Source of the DNA: Anaerolineales bacterium
GTDB taxonomy: Bacteria; Chloroflexota; Anaerolineae; Anaerolineales; Villigracilaceae
Length of the DNA stretch: 9,110 bases
NCBI GenBank assembly: GCA_028689195.1
Contig: JAQTWR010000089.1
Coordinates: forward strand, 1 to 9,110
Direction of reading: 5' to 3'
Under the pieces are notes generated by a model that had not been told where the DNA came from, made no database searches, and saw only the letters and a program-made list of their open reading frames with translations. How positions within the stretch are numbered: position 1 is the first letter of the stretch; each line of letters opens with the position of its first letter. Made by a program: the position numbers and the translations under genes. This document shows positions 1 through 6,853 of this stretch, piece after piece.

Positions 1-700
1 ACGACACCTGATATCCCTGCTTGGCAATTTGCATCGCCATATAAAAATCGTCGTTGATGATTCCGTCGGGCGGAGGCGCAAACAAGTCGCGGCGCAGCGC
101 AAGGATTTCGCCTACGATTCCCGTACAACATCCCAGCAAAGATTCGTTCTTTTGAATGAAAGATTCATACTTCCAATAAAGTCCTTCTGATTCGCCCAAG
201 CCGCCGTCGCCCGCTTCGATGGTCCGCGCGCCCACCACTGCGCCCACTTTCGGGTCGGCAAAAGGCGCGGAGATTTCGCGCGCCACGTCGGGATCATAAC
301 TATTGGACGCGTCGGAGAACAGGACGATCTCGCCGCGCGCCTGAAGAATCGCGCGATTGATCGCCGCCATCTTTCCGCGACGCGGCGGATTATACGCAAG
401 CTCCACGCCGCGCCCGGCGTAACTCTTGATAATTTCCTGCGTGCGATCCTCCGAGCCGTCATCCATCACCAATATCTGCAACCGTTCGCGCGGATAATTC
501 AACCGCAAACTGTTTTCTATTTTCTCGGCGATGACCCGCTCTTCATTAAACGCCGCGATCAAAAGCGTTATATACGGAACAGCCGCGCCCTCCGTTTTTG
601 GCGGGGAAACAAAACGCGAAAACAGCCAAATCAAAAACGGATACCCTGCGTAAGCGTACGCGATGCAAACGACAAAAATCCAAAAAAGAATACCCAACAT
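1..700 (-). CDS. Membrane-anchored family 2 glycosyltransferase, C-terminus cut by window edge
   Basis: Translating from the ATG at 700 down to base 1 gives 233 residues with no stop, so the C-terminal part lies outside. Residues about 3-27 form a hydrophobic membrane segment containing YAYAGYPF. The GT-A domain follows: VPYITLLIAAFNEE at 41-54, the nucleotide-binding DDGS at 80-83, FSDASN at 128-133 in the place of the DXD metal site, and NDDF at 217-220 in the place of the catalytic ED motif. The order and spacing match processive or poly-glucosamine-synthase-like GT2 enzymes (BcsA/PgaC group, COG1215), which transfer sugars from nucleotide donors at the inner face of the membrane. The Q/RxxRW motif and later membrane helices would lie beyond the edge. 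The start overlaps the upstream stop by one base (TGATG) and has GGAGG seven bases ahead. Donor and acceptor sugars cannot be read from the sequence. Confidence 0.9.
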   Translation of the reverse strand, partial: MLGILFWIFVVCIAYAYAGYPFLIWLFSRFVSPPKTEGAAVPYITLLIAAFNEERVIAEKIENSLRLNYPRERLQILVMDDGSEDRTQEIIKSYAGRGVELAYNPPRRGKMAAINRAILQARGEIVLFSDASNSYDPDVAREISAPFADPKVGAVVGARTIEAGDGGLGESEGLYWKYESFIQKNESLLGCCTGIVGEILALRRDLFAPPPDGIINDDFYMAMQIAKQGYQVS

Positions 701-1860
701 CAAGCCGCCTCCATATTGGATTGGGATGCAAGTCTTCGATACAGCGCCGATAATTTATCTGCGACGGCAGTCAGGGAATATTTTTGCGCGATGGTTTCCC
801 TGCCCTTCGCGCCAAGCCGCGCCCGCGCGTCCGCGTCTGATAAAAGGGAGAAAAGCGCGGCGCGCAATTCCTGCGCGTCGTCAGGTTGAATCAAAATACC
901 GTTCGCGCCGTCTTCGATAATATCCGTCGCGCCGCCAACCGAAGTGGCGATGGACGGCAAACCCGAAGCCATCGCTTCGAGAAGCGAATTCGATAATCCC
1001 TCCGTTGCGGAAGGCAGCACAAAAATATCCGACGCGCAAAGATAGGGAGCCACGTCTTTTACGTTCCCCTCAAACCTGACATTCGCGCCAGCCTTTTGTT
1101 TGAGGTTTTGTTCTTCCGTCCCCGCGCCTAAAATCAGCAGGGTCGCATCGGGGCGTCGCTCCAATACGCTGCGCCACATCTCGATTAAGTGATGGACGCG
1201 CTTCTCGGGGTCGAGCCTTCCCGTAAACGCGACGATCAAACCGTCGGGAAGGCGGAGCGATTGGCGCAAGGCTGCTTTACGTTCCGCAGGAAGCGGCGCG
1301 AACCTATTCAAATCAACGCCGTTGGGAATAAAAATTCGTCTTTCGGGCGGAACGCCAATTTCGGATAATTCCCTGTCAATCTCGCTGCTGATAACGATAA
1401 AGGAGTCAATGCCGCGTTTGAGAGACGCGATGCGGCGCGCGCCGAAAGCGCGGTTTTTGAGTTTCGCCAGATCGCCCAGTTCGCCGCCGCGCAGAACCTT
1501 CGCGACGATGGGCGTTCCAAAAATCCGCTTTGCCATGACCGCCGTCGTAGCGGGCGATAATAACTCGTGCGCGTGAATCACATGCGGATTGAATCTTCGC
1601 AGCATGGGCAGGGCGCTGAAAGAGAAACTTAACGCAGCCAGCGGTTTGGGTCCCGGCACAGGCAGGCGATAGACGGGCGTCTCGCCGATGATTTCAAACG
1701 CGGGAAGCGTCGCATCGTATCGGCGCGTTAGAATGCAAATTTCGATATTGCGCTCTTTCAGCAAAGGCGCAAGCGACGCGAGTTGCCTTTCCGCGCCGCC
1801 CAATCGCGGATAGTAGGCTTGAATGAGCATGGCAACGCGAAGTTGAAAATTATTATTCAT
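700..1860 (-). CDS. Family 4 glycosyltransferase (GT-B fold)
   Basis: The 386-residue product has the usual length and layout of a GT4 retaining glycosyltransferase. The N-terminal Rossmann domain begins with a strand (VAMLIQAYYP) and the glycine loop GGAERQ at 21-26, with HAHE at 96-99. The C-terminal donor-binding domain shows IPNGVD at 178-183, GRLDPEKR at 214-221, and an intact EX7E motif (E287 to E295, within EGLSNSLLEAMASG). It most likely adds one sugar from a nucleotide donor to a lipid-linked oligosaccharide at the cytoplasmic membrane; linkage and sugar are unknown. The start at 1860 overlaps the upstream gene by eight bases and has no clear Shine-Dalgarno site, so translation is probably coupled. 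Met11 (base 1830) is an alternative start that still keeps the first strand. The stop TGA shares a base with the next ATG. Confidence 0.92.
   Translation of the reverse strand: MNNNFQLRVAMLIQAYYPRLGGAERQLASLAPLLKERNIEICILTRRYDATLPAFEIIGETPVYRLPVPGPKPLAALSFSFSALPMLRRFNPHVIHAHELLSPATTAVMAKRIFGTPIVAKVLRGGELGDLAKLKNRAFGARRIASLKRGIDSFIVISSEIDRELSEIGVPPERRIFIPNGVDLNRFAPLPAERKAALRQSLRLPDGLIVAFTGRLDPEKRVHHLIEMWRSVLERRPDATLLILGAGTEEQNLKQKAGANVRFEGNVKDVAPYLCASDIFVLPSATEGLSNSLLEAMASGLPSIATSVGGATDIIEDGANGILIQPDDAQELRAALFSLLSDADARARLGAKGRETIAQKYSLTAVADKLSALYRRLASQSNMEAA
708..712 (-). promoter_or_regulatory. Ribosome binding site GGAGG for the GT2 gene
   Basis: On the minus strand GGAGG lies seven bases before the ATG at 700-698, inside the last codons of the preceding glycosyltransferase gene. 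This strong site fixes the start of the partial GT2 gene and, with the TGATG junction, suggests both re-initiation and independent ribosome loading. Confidence 0.7.
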
Positions 1861-2884
1861 GGGTTTGTTCGGCGGCTAATTCGTCCATCAACGCTATCAA
1901 TTTACGGACATGCCGTTCTTTGGTGAATTGCGTTTGGGCGGCGCGCTGCGCTCGATCTACCATGCGGGCGACAGCCTCGGTATTGGCTGAATCCAGCGCC
2001 CACGTTAACGCTTTCACAAAACTTTCGCTGGAGCCGTCCACCACCAAGCCGCTCTCGCCGTTTTGGATATGGTCGTTAACGCCGAAAACTTCGCTGACGA
2101 TGACGGGCTTTCGCAGCGCCATTGCGTTCAAATAGGTCTGCTGACCGGACGATCTCGAAAGTCCCTTTTTGAGCGGAACGACAACAGCCGCCGCAGATTT
2201 CATCAAATTTACAAACTCGGCGTGAGAAACTTGACCCGCCCGAATATTGGCGGGCAGATCAGTCCTGCCTTCTAACAAGCGCGAAGCGATGACAAAACGC
2301 TGTTTCGGCATTCGTCTGGCAGCCTCGATCAACGGCTCGTAATCTCGAAGCGAATTTCCGCCCGCGAAAACGTGATTTCCGTCAGGCGGGGCGGGTGCGG
2401 CTAATTCTTCTTCGGTGAGGGAGAAAAAATATTGGCAGCATCGAATCTTGGATTTGTCCACGCGCCACAGCAAAGGAAATTTTTCAATCTCTTCCGAGGA
2501 TAATACGATATAGCGGTCTACAGCCCGGTCAGCCAGATAAATCAACAGGCGATCCATCAAAGCGCGGAAACCGCGATTCGGCTGCCACATATCGCCGTGC
2601 AAGGCAATCAGGGGGCGAGAACGCTTGAAGCCCAACAAGATAATCGCGAGAACGTCGGGATGAATCCGCCCTGAGGAACTATTGAGCAGCAGGGCGTCAT
2701 GGCGTTTGGCGGATTCGAGGATTGCAAAAACGCGCTTGACCTCGTCCCAAAGCGAATGGCGCGCGGGCGGAATATACGGGGTTTCGATAAACGTCACCCG
2801 CCCGCCCTCGTTGTATTGGGCAGCCCTTTGAAATGTAGTCGCAAATTTGACGTGGCGGTTTTGTTCGTCGGATACGTTTTTCAT
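1853..2884 (-). CDS. Divergent GT-B glycosyltransferase
   Basis: This 343-residue protein looks like a GT-B glycosyltransferase distantly related to GT4. The C-terminal half carries the pattern: HVFAGGNSLRDYEPLIEA at 171-188 opens the donor domain, VVVPLKK lies at 234-240, and SGQQTYLNAMALRKPVIV (246-263) corresponds to the active-site helix, followed by NGESGLVVDG. The N-terminal half has strands around 29-34, 63-68 and 91-96 with HGDMW at 96-100, but no GGxER loop. In place of the usual EX7E pair the second position is Asn253 and the first is not a glutamate. The start at 2884 was chosen because it makes an ATGA overlap with the amidotransferase stop; upstream ATGs at 2911, 2899 and 3001 would add only sequence that overlaps that gene. 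Its role is inferred as a sugar-transfer step in the same pathway; the substrate is unknown. Confidence 0.8.
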   Translation of the reverse strand: MKNVSDEQNRHVKFATTFQRAAQYNEGGRVTFIETPYIPPARHSLWDEVKRVFAILESAKRHDALLLNSSSGRIHPDVLAIILLGFKRSRPLIALHGDMWQPNRGFRALMDRLLIYLADRAVDRYIVLSSEEIEKFPLLWRVDKSKIRCCQYFFSLTEEELAAPAPPDGNHVFAGGNSLRDYEPLIEAARRMPKQRFVIASRLLEGRTDLPANIRAGQVSHAEFVNLMKSAAAVVVPLKKGLSRSSGQQTYLNAMALRKPVIVSEVFGVNDHIQNGESGLVVDGSSESFVKALTWALDSANTEAVARMVDRAQRAAQTQFTKERHVRKLIALMDELAAEQTHE

Positions 2885-4782
2885 ATCAGCGGATTCCATT
2901 TCTGCAACCATAACTCCAATGCGGTGACGAAGTAGACGCGCCCATACGCGACCAACCTGCTTATGGCGGGGTCGGTGCGCTGGCGGGAAATCACAGCCCA
3001 ATAATCGTCAACATAACTGGGCTGGAGTATAGCGCGCCAGCGCGCGTTCGGCGCGAATAACAAATCCTTGAGAAACGCCTGCACTTGAGGCGAACTGCTC
3101 CATTGGTCGAAGGGAAAATCAAAACCATGCTTCGGGCGGTTTACGATTTCAGCGGGCAAATAACGGCGGGCTAGGCGATAAGCAAGATATTTAAGTTGGC
3201 TTCCCTTGATTTTGAAACGGTTCGGAAGCGCTTCTGAAAATTCGAGCATCGCGTTATCGAGCATCGGCGGTCTTATCTCCAATCCAAAAGCCGAACTGGT
3301 GACGTCCACCTTTCGCAAATAACCTCCTTGAAGTCGTATGCGAAGTTCGACGGCGAGCATTTGGTCCAACGGGTCGAGCGTTTCATCCAACAAGTACGGA
3401 CTGATGCGGTTGGAGGTTGGTCCGCCTGCCAGAGCCGCCTCTCGAAAAGAATCGGTGTAGGTTTGCGTTAATCCGCGCTCCGAATAAAGCGTCATCAACT
3501 TGACGATTCTCTCGGCTAGGCTGCCTTGCGCGTGTTCCCAGGCTTTAGCCAATTGATGCGGCAGCCGCAAAGGCGATCTTGAAGCCGCGCGCAATAACGG
3601 CTGCGCGATAGAATCAGCCCATTGTAGATTTACAAGCGGCGCGATTTTTCTCAAGCGAAGATGTTGGGGATACCCGCCCAATATTTCGTCGCCGCCATCG
3701 CCGGAAAGCACAACCTTCACCTGTTTTGTCGTGACCTGACTTAACAAAAAATTGGGCAGGCTGGCTGGGTCGCCAAAGGGTTCGTCGAATTGTTGAATGC
3801 AGCGGACAAGCGTTTCGGGCGTAGCCGTGTTCATCGAAACGGGAATTTTATGATGGCGCGTATGATACAGTTCCGCAACCTGACTGGCGTAAAGCGACTC
3901 GTCGTAGCCCGATTCGTCGAACGTTACGTTGAACGTATCCAGGTCTTTGACGTGATGACGAGCCAGCATGGCGACGACCAACGACGAGTCAATGCCGCCC
4001 GAGAGGAACGCGCCCAGCGGCACGTCTGATAAAAGATGGCAGCGCAGCGAATCTGACAGGGTCTCTTCCAATCGATTCAGCCATTCTTCTTCAGAAACGC
4101 GATTGTCGGGCTTCGGCGTCCATTGCCAATACACGCCTTGACGCTGCCGCCCATCCGCGCCGATTTCCATCCAACTACCCGGCGGCAAAAATTTAATATC
4201 AGCCCAACAGGTTCGCGGAGCGATTGGATGCCCAATCGTCAGGTAATCGTGAATGCCAATCGGGTCTATTCTGCGTTCGGCGAGACCGGGCAGGAGAAGC
4301 GCTTTTTCCTCGGACGCAAAATACAACGCACCGTCTTTTTGCGTCCAATACATCGGTTTGATTCCAACGCGGTCGCGCGCCAGCAACAATCGCTTTGTAT
4401 TTACATTATATAAAGCGAAGGAAAACATCCCGCGCAGGCGCAGCAAGCCCTGCTCGATTCCCCATTCGCGGATAACCGCCGGTATGACCTCGGTATCCGA
4501 AGACGTTTTGAAAACATGCCCACGACTTTCGAGTTCGCGTTTAAGTTCGGGATAGTTATAGATTTCCCCGTTGAACACAATGACGTGTTCCTTCGCGGCG
4601 TCCCACATGGGCTGGTCTCCGCTGTGCAGGTCAATGATCGCCAGTCGCCGATGCCCAAGACCAACCCGATCATCCTGCCATAAATTGCTTCCGTCTGGAC
4701 CGCGATGCGCGAGCGCGTTTGTCATATCGCGCAAAAGCGCTTCGGATTCCGATTTGCCAAAATACCCTGCGATGCCACACAT
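2881..4782 (-). CDS. asnB: Asparagine synthase (glutamine-hydrolysing) family amidotransferase
   Basis: The product is 633 residues. Met1 is followed by the Ntn nucleophile Cys2 (MCGIAGYFG), which fixes the start at 4782 rather than the in-frame ATG at 4815; AGGAG lies ten bases ahead. The glutaminase domain shows HRGPDG at 26-31, GHRRLAIID at 43-51, FNGEIYN at 70-76 and SSDTE at 94-98. The synthetase domain has the ATP pyrophosphate loop SGGIDSS at 261-267, YDES at 293-296, DEPFGDPAS at 333-341 and SGDGGDE at 360-366. Both active sites therefore look complete: glutamine gives ammonia, which is passed to a carboxylate activated by AMP. Free aspartate is the classical acceptor, but in glycan clusters family members often amidate uronic acids or other surface-polymer acids (WbpS-type, or the amidotransferases of XrtA exopolysaccharide loci). 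The context favours that role, as inference. It is about 80 residues longer than E. coli AsnB, which is common in this subgroup. Confidence 0.93.
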   Translation of the reverse strand: MCGIAGYFGKSESEALLRDMTNALAHRGPDGSNLWQDDRVGLGHRRLAIIDLHSGDQPMWDAAKEHVIVFNGEIYNYPELKRELESRGHVFKTSSDTEVIPAVIREWGIEQGLLRLRGMFSFALYNVNTKRLLLARDRVGIKPMYWTQKDGALYFASEEKALLLPGLAERRIDPIGIHDYLTIGHPIAPRTCWADIKFLPPGSWMEIGADGRQRQGVYWQWTPKPDNRVSEEEWLNRLEETLSDSLRCHLLSDVPLGAFLSGGIDSSLVVAMLARHHVKDLDTFNVTFDESGYDESLYASQVAELYHTRHHKIPVSMNTATPETLVRCIQQFDEPFGDPASLPNFLLSQVTTKQVKVVLSGDGGDEILGGYPQHLRLRKIAPLVNLQWADSIAQPLLRAASRSPLRLPHQLAKAWEHAQGSLAERIVKLMTLYSERGLTQTYTDSFREAALAGGPTSNRISPYLLDETLDPLDQMLAVELRIRLQGGYLRKVDVTSSAFGLEIRPPMLDNAMLEFSEALPNRFKIKGSQLKYLAYRLARRYLPAEIVNRPKHGFDFPFDQWSSSPQVQAFLKDLLFAPNARWRAILQPSYVDDYWAVISRQRTDPAISRLVAYGRVYFVTALELWLQKWNPLI

Positions 4783-4841
4783 AAATAGACGACTCCTGTC
4801 GAACGTTTTTTTCAACGACGAAATAGGCGTTTGCCACTAGG
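4783..4841 (-). other. 59-base spacer before the amidotransferase gene
   Basis: This is the largest gap between genes in the window. It is moderately AT-rich and adjoins an AT-rich end of the upstream gene (about 4845-4872). On the minus strand, TTGCTT and CTATTT lie 17 bases apart at about 4847 to 4820, a poor match to a sigma-70 promoter. A seven-base A run is flanked by four-base GTCG/CGAC arms, too weak to call a terminator. I see no open frame with a ribosome binding site here. It may hold an internal promoter or simply be a leader. Confidence 0.25.
4793..4797 (-). promoter_or_regulatory. Ribosome binding site AGGAG for the amidotransferase gene
   Basis: AGGAG on the minus strand lies ten bases before the ATG at 4782-4780. 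It supports the start that places the catalytic cysteine at residue 2 and argues against the in-frame ATG at 4815. Confidence 0.6.
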
Positions 4842-5738
4842 TTAAGCAAGCCTTTTATAATATTTTTTATTGGACAGCACAAACGCCCTCTTTTGGCGCA
4901 TTCCGGCAATCCAGATACTCATCGGCTGCGGGAGCAATCTATAGACGGATTTAAGAATGCGACGCGCCGCCGATTTGGAAGGCGCTTGACCGCCGCCCTG
5001 CTCCCACAGCGAAATGTAATCGCTTTGCAGGGGAAAGTTCCTGAACAAGGGAACGTTTTCTATTTTTACAGCCTCCGCCAACATGGTCACGGGACCGTGC
5101 GTAAGCAGTTCCACGCGGGTATGCGCGCTTGCTGGGTCTACGACCTCATACGCGGCGCGATGCGGAGACATTTCAAAACTTGGGAAGACGCCCTCCGTCA
5201 CCACAATCCGCCTTAGTTCAAAACCGTTTTCTTTCGTAAAAACGCGGAACATCAACTCCGGGCTGAATTGGAAGAATCCATGTCCGCAAAGATTGTTCGA
5301 CGGCGAGGAGGTGAAAAGACTACCGCCAATTTTAACCATGTTCATCAAATTGCTAATGGCGGTTGGAAAATTGAAGATGTGTTCCAGCGCGCCGCAGTCA
5401 ATCACTACATCGAATGCGTTTTTCAGGCTTTCGGGGATTGGCTGATTGAAATCGTGGATGGTATCCGCGCCTTCGTAATCTGACGCGTCGAAAACCGTTC
5501 TGTCGGTCACGCCCAAAAAATCGGCGAGGAATTGATCCGAATAGTCGCCGAACTTATAGTTTTTCAGCGGCTCGACCGTAGAATTTGGAAAGTTTGACCG
5601 ATACTCGCGCCGAAAGTACGCCGTTTCTGATGGGTGCAGGTAAAGCGATAAATGTCCGAGGGTGGCGGTCTTTGCGAAAGATACGCCCTTCAAGCGCGCG
5701 TCAAAAAATATCCTAGCATCCCAGTAACAAATCGCCAT
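4842..5738 (-). CDS. Class I methyltransferase-like protein lacking a clear SAM glycine loop
   Basis: The protein has 298 residues. The recognisable part is a Rossmann-like core: VFDASDYEGADTIHDFN at 82-98, FDVVIDCGALEHIFN at 109-123 (strand 4 and the post-motif helix of class I methyltransferases), MVKIGGSLFTSSP at 134-146 (the strand 5 region), then GHGFFQFSPE at 152-161. The usual E/DxGxGxG loop of strand 1 is not visible; the place where it should be, about 60-80, reads YKFGDYSDQFLADFLGV. Proteins of this type occur in surface-polysaccharide clusters and are generally labelled methyltransferases, so a sugar O-methyltransferase is the first guess, but a changed or lost cofactor site is possible. 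There is no signal peptide or clear membrane segment, although the C-terminal 40 residues are basic. The start at 5738 has a strong GGAGGA site five bases ahead. The gene sits 24 bases after the GT4 gene stop. Confidence 0.75.
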   Translation of the reverse strand: MAICYWDARIFFDARLKGVSFAKTATLGHLSLYLHPSETAYFRREYRSNFPNSTVEPLKNYKFGDYSDQFLADFLGVTDRTVFDASDYEGADTIHDFNQPIPESLKNAFDVVIDCGALEHIFNFPTAISNLMNMVKIGGSLFTSSPSNNLCGHGFFQFSPELMFRVFTKENGFELRRIVVTEGVFPSFEMSPHRAAYEVVDPASAHTRVELLTHGPVTMLAEAVKIENVPLFRNFPLQSDYISLWEQGGGQAPSKSAARRILKSVYRLLPQPMSIWIAGMRQKRAFVLSNKKYYKRLA

Positions 5739-5743
5739 GACAG

Positions 5744-5749
5744 TCCTCC
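5744..5749 (-). promoter_or_regulatory. Ribosome binding site GGAGGA for the methyltransferase-like gene
   Basis: GGAGGA on the minus strand is five bases before the ATG at 5738-5736, within the 24-base gap after the GT4 gene. It is the strongest ribosome binding site in the window and settles the start. Confidence 0.75.
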
Positions 5750-5762
5750 AATCAAACGGATT

Positions 5763-6851
5763 TCATTTCATCACCCCTTTGTATATTTCAAAAAGTTGTT
5801 TGACCCACGCCCCAGGGCTGTGAGCCAGCAAAACGCGGGCTTGGGCGTTTGCCCCAAACTCCGTGCGCAAAGAAGGGTTGGCGCACAAACGCTGCAAAGC
5901 GTCTGCCAAGCGCTTCGGTTGACGCGGGGGGACTAAAATTCCCATATTGTCCTGTATGACGTACGGAATATCTCCGACGTTTGTCGCCGCCACAGGCAGC
6001 CCCGCCGCCATCGCTTCGAGGATGGCAATGGGAAGCCCCTCCCAATGCGACGAGCTCGCAAAAATATCGCTGGCAGCCAACAACTTGGGAACGTCATTGC
6101 GCGAGCCAAGCAGACTTACCATCTCTTGCAAGCCCAGTTCTTCAATTTTGGACGACAAATGGTCGCGCAGTTCGCCAATGCCCGCAATCGCCAATCGGGC
6201 GGGAGTATGGTTCTGCTTCAGAATATACATGGCGTCCAGCAGGTCGTCATAACCTTTTTGCGGAAAAAGCCTTCCGACCGCGAGGATGAGAATTTCCTGC
6301 GGAGCCGCGCCCAACTGACCGCGAAGAGCTAACCGCTCTTCAGGAGAAATACTGACCGAAGAGTCCACCGCGTTGAGTACGATTTCCATCGGCTTCTTTC
6401 CCAATCGAGGTTGATACGCTTTTGCGACTTCATATCCCACCGCAATCACCGCGTCAGCCCAGCGTTTTAGCGCGAAAATCTCCAACCCGCGCCAGCGGTC
6501 TGCCTGCGTATTGTGAACGGAAGCGACGACGGGAATGCCCGCCAATTTAGCCGCCAGCGAACCAAGTATGACGGCGTACGTCAAATGAACATGCGCGACG
6601 TCGAATTTTTCCCGCCGCAGGTAACTCACGAGCCGAAAAAAACGAAACGGGTCAATCAGGTTTCGTCCGCGAAATTCAACCACCTGCGTATTGATGGAAT
6701 GGAGTTGCTCCAAAAACGGCGTTTCGGGATAAATCCGCAAAGCAATCACGGTTGGATGAACGTCGAACTGCGGCGCCGCCGCCGAAAACGTAACCAGCAG
6801 GCGTTCCGCGCCGCCGACATATAATCCGTCAATCAATTGAGCGACACGCAT
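5763..6851 (-). CDS. Family 4 glycosyltransferase (GT-B fold)
   Basis: The 362-residue product is a complete GT4 enzyme. It starts directly on the first Rossmann strand (MRVAQLIDGL) and has the glycine loop GGAER at 13-17, HVHLTY at 87-92 and SVHNT at 111-115. The donor domain shows VLNAVD at 158-163, GRLFPQKG at 193-200, the strand LAIAGIG at 220-226, and a complete EX7E motif (E271 to E279, within EGLPIAILEAMAAG). It should act as a retaining, nucleotide-sugar-dependent transferase on the cytoplasmic face of the membrane. It begins two bases after the deacetylase stop, with AGGAA about nine bases before the ATG, inside the deacetylase gene. It resembles the other GT4 in this operon in architecture but differs widely in sequence, so the two probably make different linkages. 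Confidence 0.93.
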   Translation of the reverse strand: MRVAQLIDGLYVGGAERLLVTFSAAAPQFDVHPTVIALRIYPETPFLEQLHSINTQVVEFRGRNLIDPFRFFRLVSYLRREKFDVAHVHLTYAVILGSLAAKLAGIPVVASVHNTQADRWRGLEIFALKRWADAVIAVGYEVAKAYQPRLGKKPMEIVLNAVDSSVSISPEERLALRGQLGAAPQEILILAVGRLFPQKGYDDLLDAMYILKQNHTPARLAIAGIGELRDHLSSKIEELGLQEMVSLLGSRNDVPKLLAASDIFASSSHWEGLPIAILEAMAAGLPVAATNVGDIPYVIQDNMGILVPPRQPKRLADALQRLCANPSLRTEFGANAQARVLLAHSPGAWVKQLFEIYKGVMK

Positions 6852-6853
6852 GG

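Noticed and set aside
112..462. Minus-strand open frame of 116 codons, Arg-rich
   Set aside because: It overlaps the GT2 gene in another frame on the same strand and has no domain; the GT2 frame carries the family motifs.
972..987. Perfect six-base stem with four-base loop (TCGCTT CGAG AAGCGA)
   Set aside because: It lies in the codons of the conserved EAMASG helix of a GT4 gene and is not followed by a T run on either strand; it is best explained by coding sequence.
2885..3001. N-terminal extension of the divergent glycosyltransferase to an ATG at 3001
   Set aside because: It would overlap the end of the amidotransferase by over 100 bases and add basic sequence unlike a GT-B start; the ATGA junction at 2881-2884 is the better start.
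4783..4815. Eleven-residue extension of the amidotransferase to an ATG at 4815
   Set aside because: The family needs cysteine at position 2 after Met removal, which only the start at 4782 gives.
4798..4819. Imperfect palindrome around a seven-base T/A run in the spacer
   Set aside because: Only four bases pair on each side and the homopolymer is in the loop, not after the stem, so it is not a terminator.
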